NCBI GenBank assembly: GCA_016282215.1
Contig: JAEEKC010000176.1
Span: forward strand, 1 to 6,380
DNA from: Lachnospiraceae bacterium
GTDB taxonomy: Bacteria; Bacillota; Clostridia; Lachnospirales; Lachnospiraceae
Direction of reading: 5' to 3'
Length of the DNA stretch: 6,380 nucleotides
In this document: piece by piece, positions 5,149-6,380 of the stretch
Layout: each line of letters begins with the position of its first letter
How positions within the stretch are numbered: the first letter of the stretch is position 1
Translations under genes and position numbers: made by a program
Notes under the pieces: model-generated
Seen by the model: the letters and a program-made list of their open reading frames with translations, nothing else
Databases searched by the model: none
Told to the model about the DNA's origin: nothing

Positions 5149-6380
5149 TCACGCCTTCAACGGGCTCTCTCTGTAGATGATGTCTTCTCTGCCGGGTCCG
5201 TTGGAGACCATGGTGATCGGATAGCCGATCTCCTTCTCGATGAACTCTACATATTTCTTGCAGTTTTCAGGAAGCTTGTCAAAATCTTTGATTCCCCTGA
5301 TATCTTCATCTTTCCAGCCGGGCAGGTATTCATATACCGGTTTTGCTTTTTCCAGTTTTGTCGTAACCGGGAAGTCTTTCGTCACTTCGCCGTCGATCTC
5401 ATATCCCACGCATACGGGAAGCTCATCCAAATATCCGAGCACATCCAATACGGTAAATGCCACATCGGTCGTTCCCTGCAGGCGACAGCCGTATCTGGAT
5501 GCCACGCAGTCAAACCATCCCATTCTTCTGGGTCTTCCTGTGGTTGCGCCGTACTCGCCGCCGTCACCGCCGCGTCTTCTCAGTTCGTCCGCTTGTGCTT
5601 CATCCAGGATCTCTGTGACAAAAGCGCCTGCTCCAACCGCTGAGGAATATGCCTTGCAGACCGTTACGATCTGTTTGATCTCGTAAGGCGGAAGGCCTGC
5701 GCCGATGGCGCCATAGCCTGCCAGCGTTGATGAGGAAGTTACCATGGGATAGATACCGTGATCGGGATCTTTCAGGGTTCCAAGCTGTCCCTCAAGCAGG
5801 ATCTCCTTGCCTTCCTTGATCGCTTTATCCAAAAATGCGGATACATCACATACGTAAGGTGCGACCATATCGCGGTACTGATGCAGTGTTTCGAGCAGCT
5901 CAGCCGGATCGATGGCCGGTTTGTGATACAGATGCTCAAGAAGGACATTTTTCAGTGCACAGACTCTTTCCACTTTTTCCTTCAGCACCTCTTCATCAAA
6001 GAGCTGGCTTACCTGGAAGCCGATCTTGGCATATTTATCGGAATAGAAAGGCGCGATACCGGATTTTGTCGATCCGAAGGATTTTCCGGCAAGTCTTTCT
6101 TCCTCGTACTGGTCAAACAGAATATGATACGGCATCACGATCTGGCATCTGTCGGAGATCAGGATCTTCGGCATGGGAACATTGCGGTCCGTGATGGATT
6201 TGATCTCATTCATCAAAACAGGAATGTTCAGCGCAACGCCGTTTCCGATGATGCTCGTTGTATGATCATAAAAGACGCCGGACGGCAATGTATGCAGAGC
6301 AAATTTGCCGTAGTTATTGACTATGGTATGACCGGCATTTGCACCGCCCTGAAAACGGATGATGATATCGGCTTTTTCAG
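5149..6380 (-). CDS. purA: Adenylosuccinate synthetase, N terminus beyond the window
   Basis: PurA joins IMP and aspartate with GTP hydrolysis to make adenylosuccinate, the first committed step to AMP, in the cytoplasm. The frame is open to the window edge, giving 409 visible residues. About 25-30 N-terminal residues, including the GDEGKGK loop, lie outside. Visible signatures include QGGANAGHT (6325-6351), GNGVALN, PYHILFDQYEEER, GSTKSGIAP, PDHGIYPMVTSSS and TTGRPRRMGWFD (5509-5544). A TTG at 6286-6288 is not the start, since conserved PurA sequence continues upstream of it in frame. Compared with E. coli and B. subtilis PurA as I recall them, GAQG reads GQLG (5779-5790), the Arg of Y-S/T-T-R-V-G is Ala (5638-5640), and the C-terminal GPDR reads GPGR. 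I recall this variant as a common form in Lachnospiraceae, so it is probably functional. It converges on the small membrane protein gene across the repeat. Confidence 0.95.
   Translation of the reverse strand, partial: EKADIIIRFQGGANAGHTIVNNYGKFALHTLPSGVFYDHTTSIIGNGVALNIPVLMNEIKSITDRNVPMPKILISDRCQIVMPYHILFDQYEEERLAGKSFGSTKSGIAPFYSDKYAKIGFQVSQLFDEEVLKEKVERVCALKNVLLEHLYHKPAIDPAELLETLHQYRDMVAPYVCDVSAFLDKAIKEGKEILLEGQLGTLKDPDHGIYPMVTSSSTLAGYGAIGAGLPPYEIKQIVTVCKAYSSAVGAGAFVTEILDEAQADELRRRGGDGGEYGATTGRPRRMGWFDCVASRYGCRLQGTTDVAFTVLDVLGYLDELPVCVGYEIDGEVTKDFPVTTKLEKAKPVYEYLPGWKDEDIRGIKDFDKLPENCKKYVEFIEKEIGYPITMVSNGPGREDIIYRESPLKA

Noticed and set aside
5240..5686. 148-codon plus-strand open frame opposite purA
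   Set aside because: It is antisense to conserved PurA sequence; Ser/Pro-rich composition mirrors the codons of the real gene.
6286..6288. TTG as the start of purA
   Set aside because: Conserved PurA residues (QGGANAGHT) continue in frame upstream to the window edge.

Overview
The window looks like ordinary chromosome from an anaerobic Clostridia species, most likely Lachnospiraceae. This is inferred from the particular PurA and ThrRS variants, a SEC-C protein next to thrS, purine-rich ribosome-binding sites, and a hairpin-rich intergenic repeat of a kind I recall from gut Firmicutes. It is not a database result. No phage, insertion sequence, CRISPR array, tRNA or rRNA is visible.

Layout, left to right. 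Positions 1-63 (minus) hold the first 21 codons of a gene that leaves the window. Positions 71-2131 (minus) are threonyl-tRNA synthetase. A 150-base gap (2132-2281) is filled by a dispersed repeat and a decayed relative of it. Positions 2282-2791 (minus) encode a 169-residue SEC-C zinc-motif protein. After an A-rich leader comes 2947-4449 (minus), a 500-residue single-pass membrane protein whose cytoplasmic domain has a protein-kinase fold but lacks the catalytic residues. A 226-base divergent intergenic region rich in palindromes separates it from 4676-4993 (plus), a 105-residue two-helix membrane protein. A longer copy of the same repeat lies between that gene and the convergent adenylosuccinate synthetase gene purA (5149 to beyond 6380, minus).

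Functionally, thrS (translation) and purA (AMP synthesis) are housekeeping genes and flank less well understood ones. The most interesting locus is the pseudokinase with its divergent small membrane protein. The two share an intergenic region containing a 12-base perfect palindrome on a candidate -10 box and an 8+8 inverted repeat just after it. The second notable feature is the modular repeat: two copies share a 30-base left module and a 16-base right module, separated by 2 bases in one copy and 52 structured bases in the other. No complete new multi-gene system could be demonstrated from the sequence alone.
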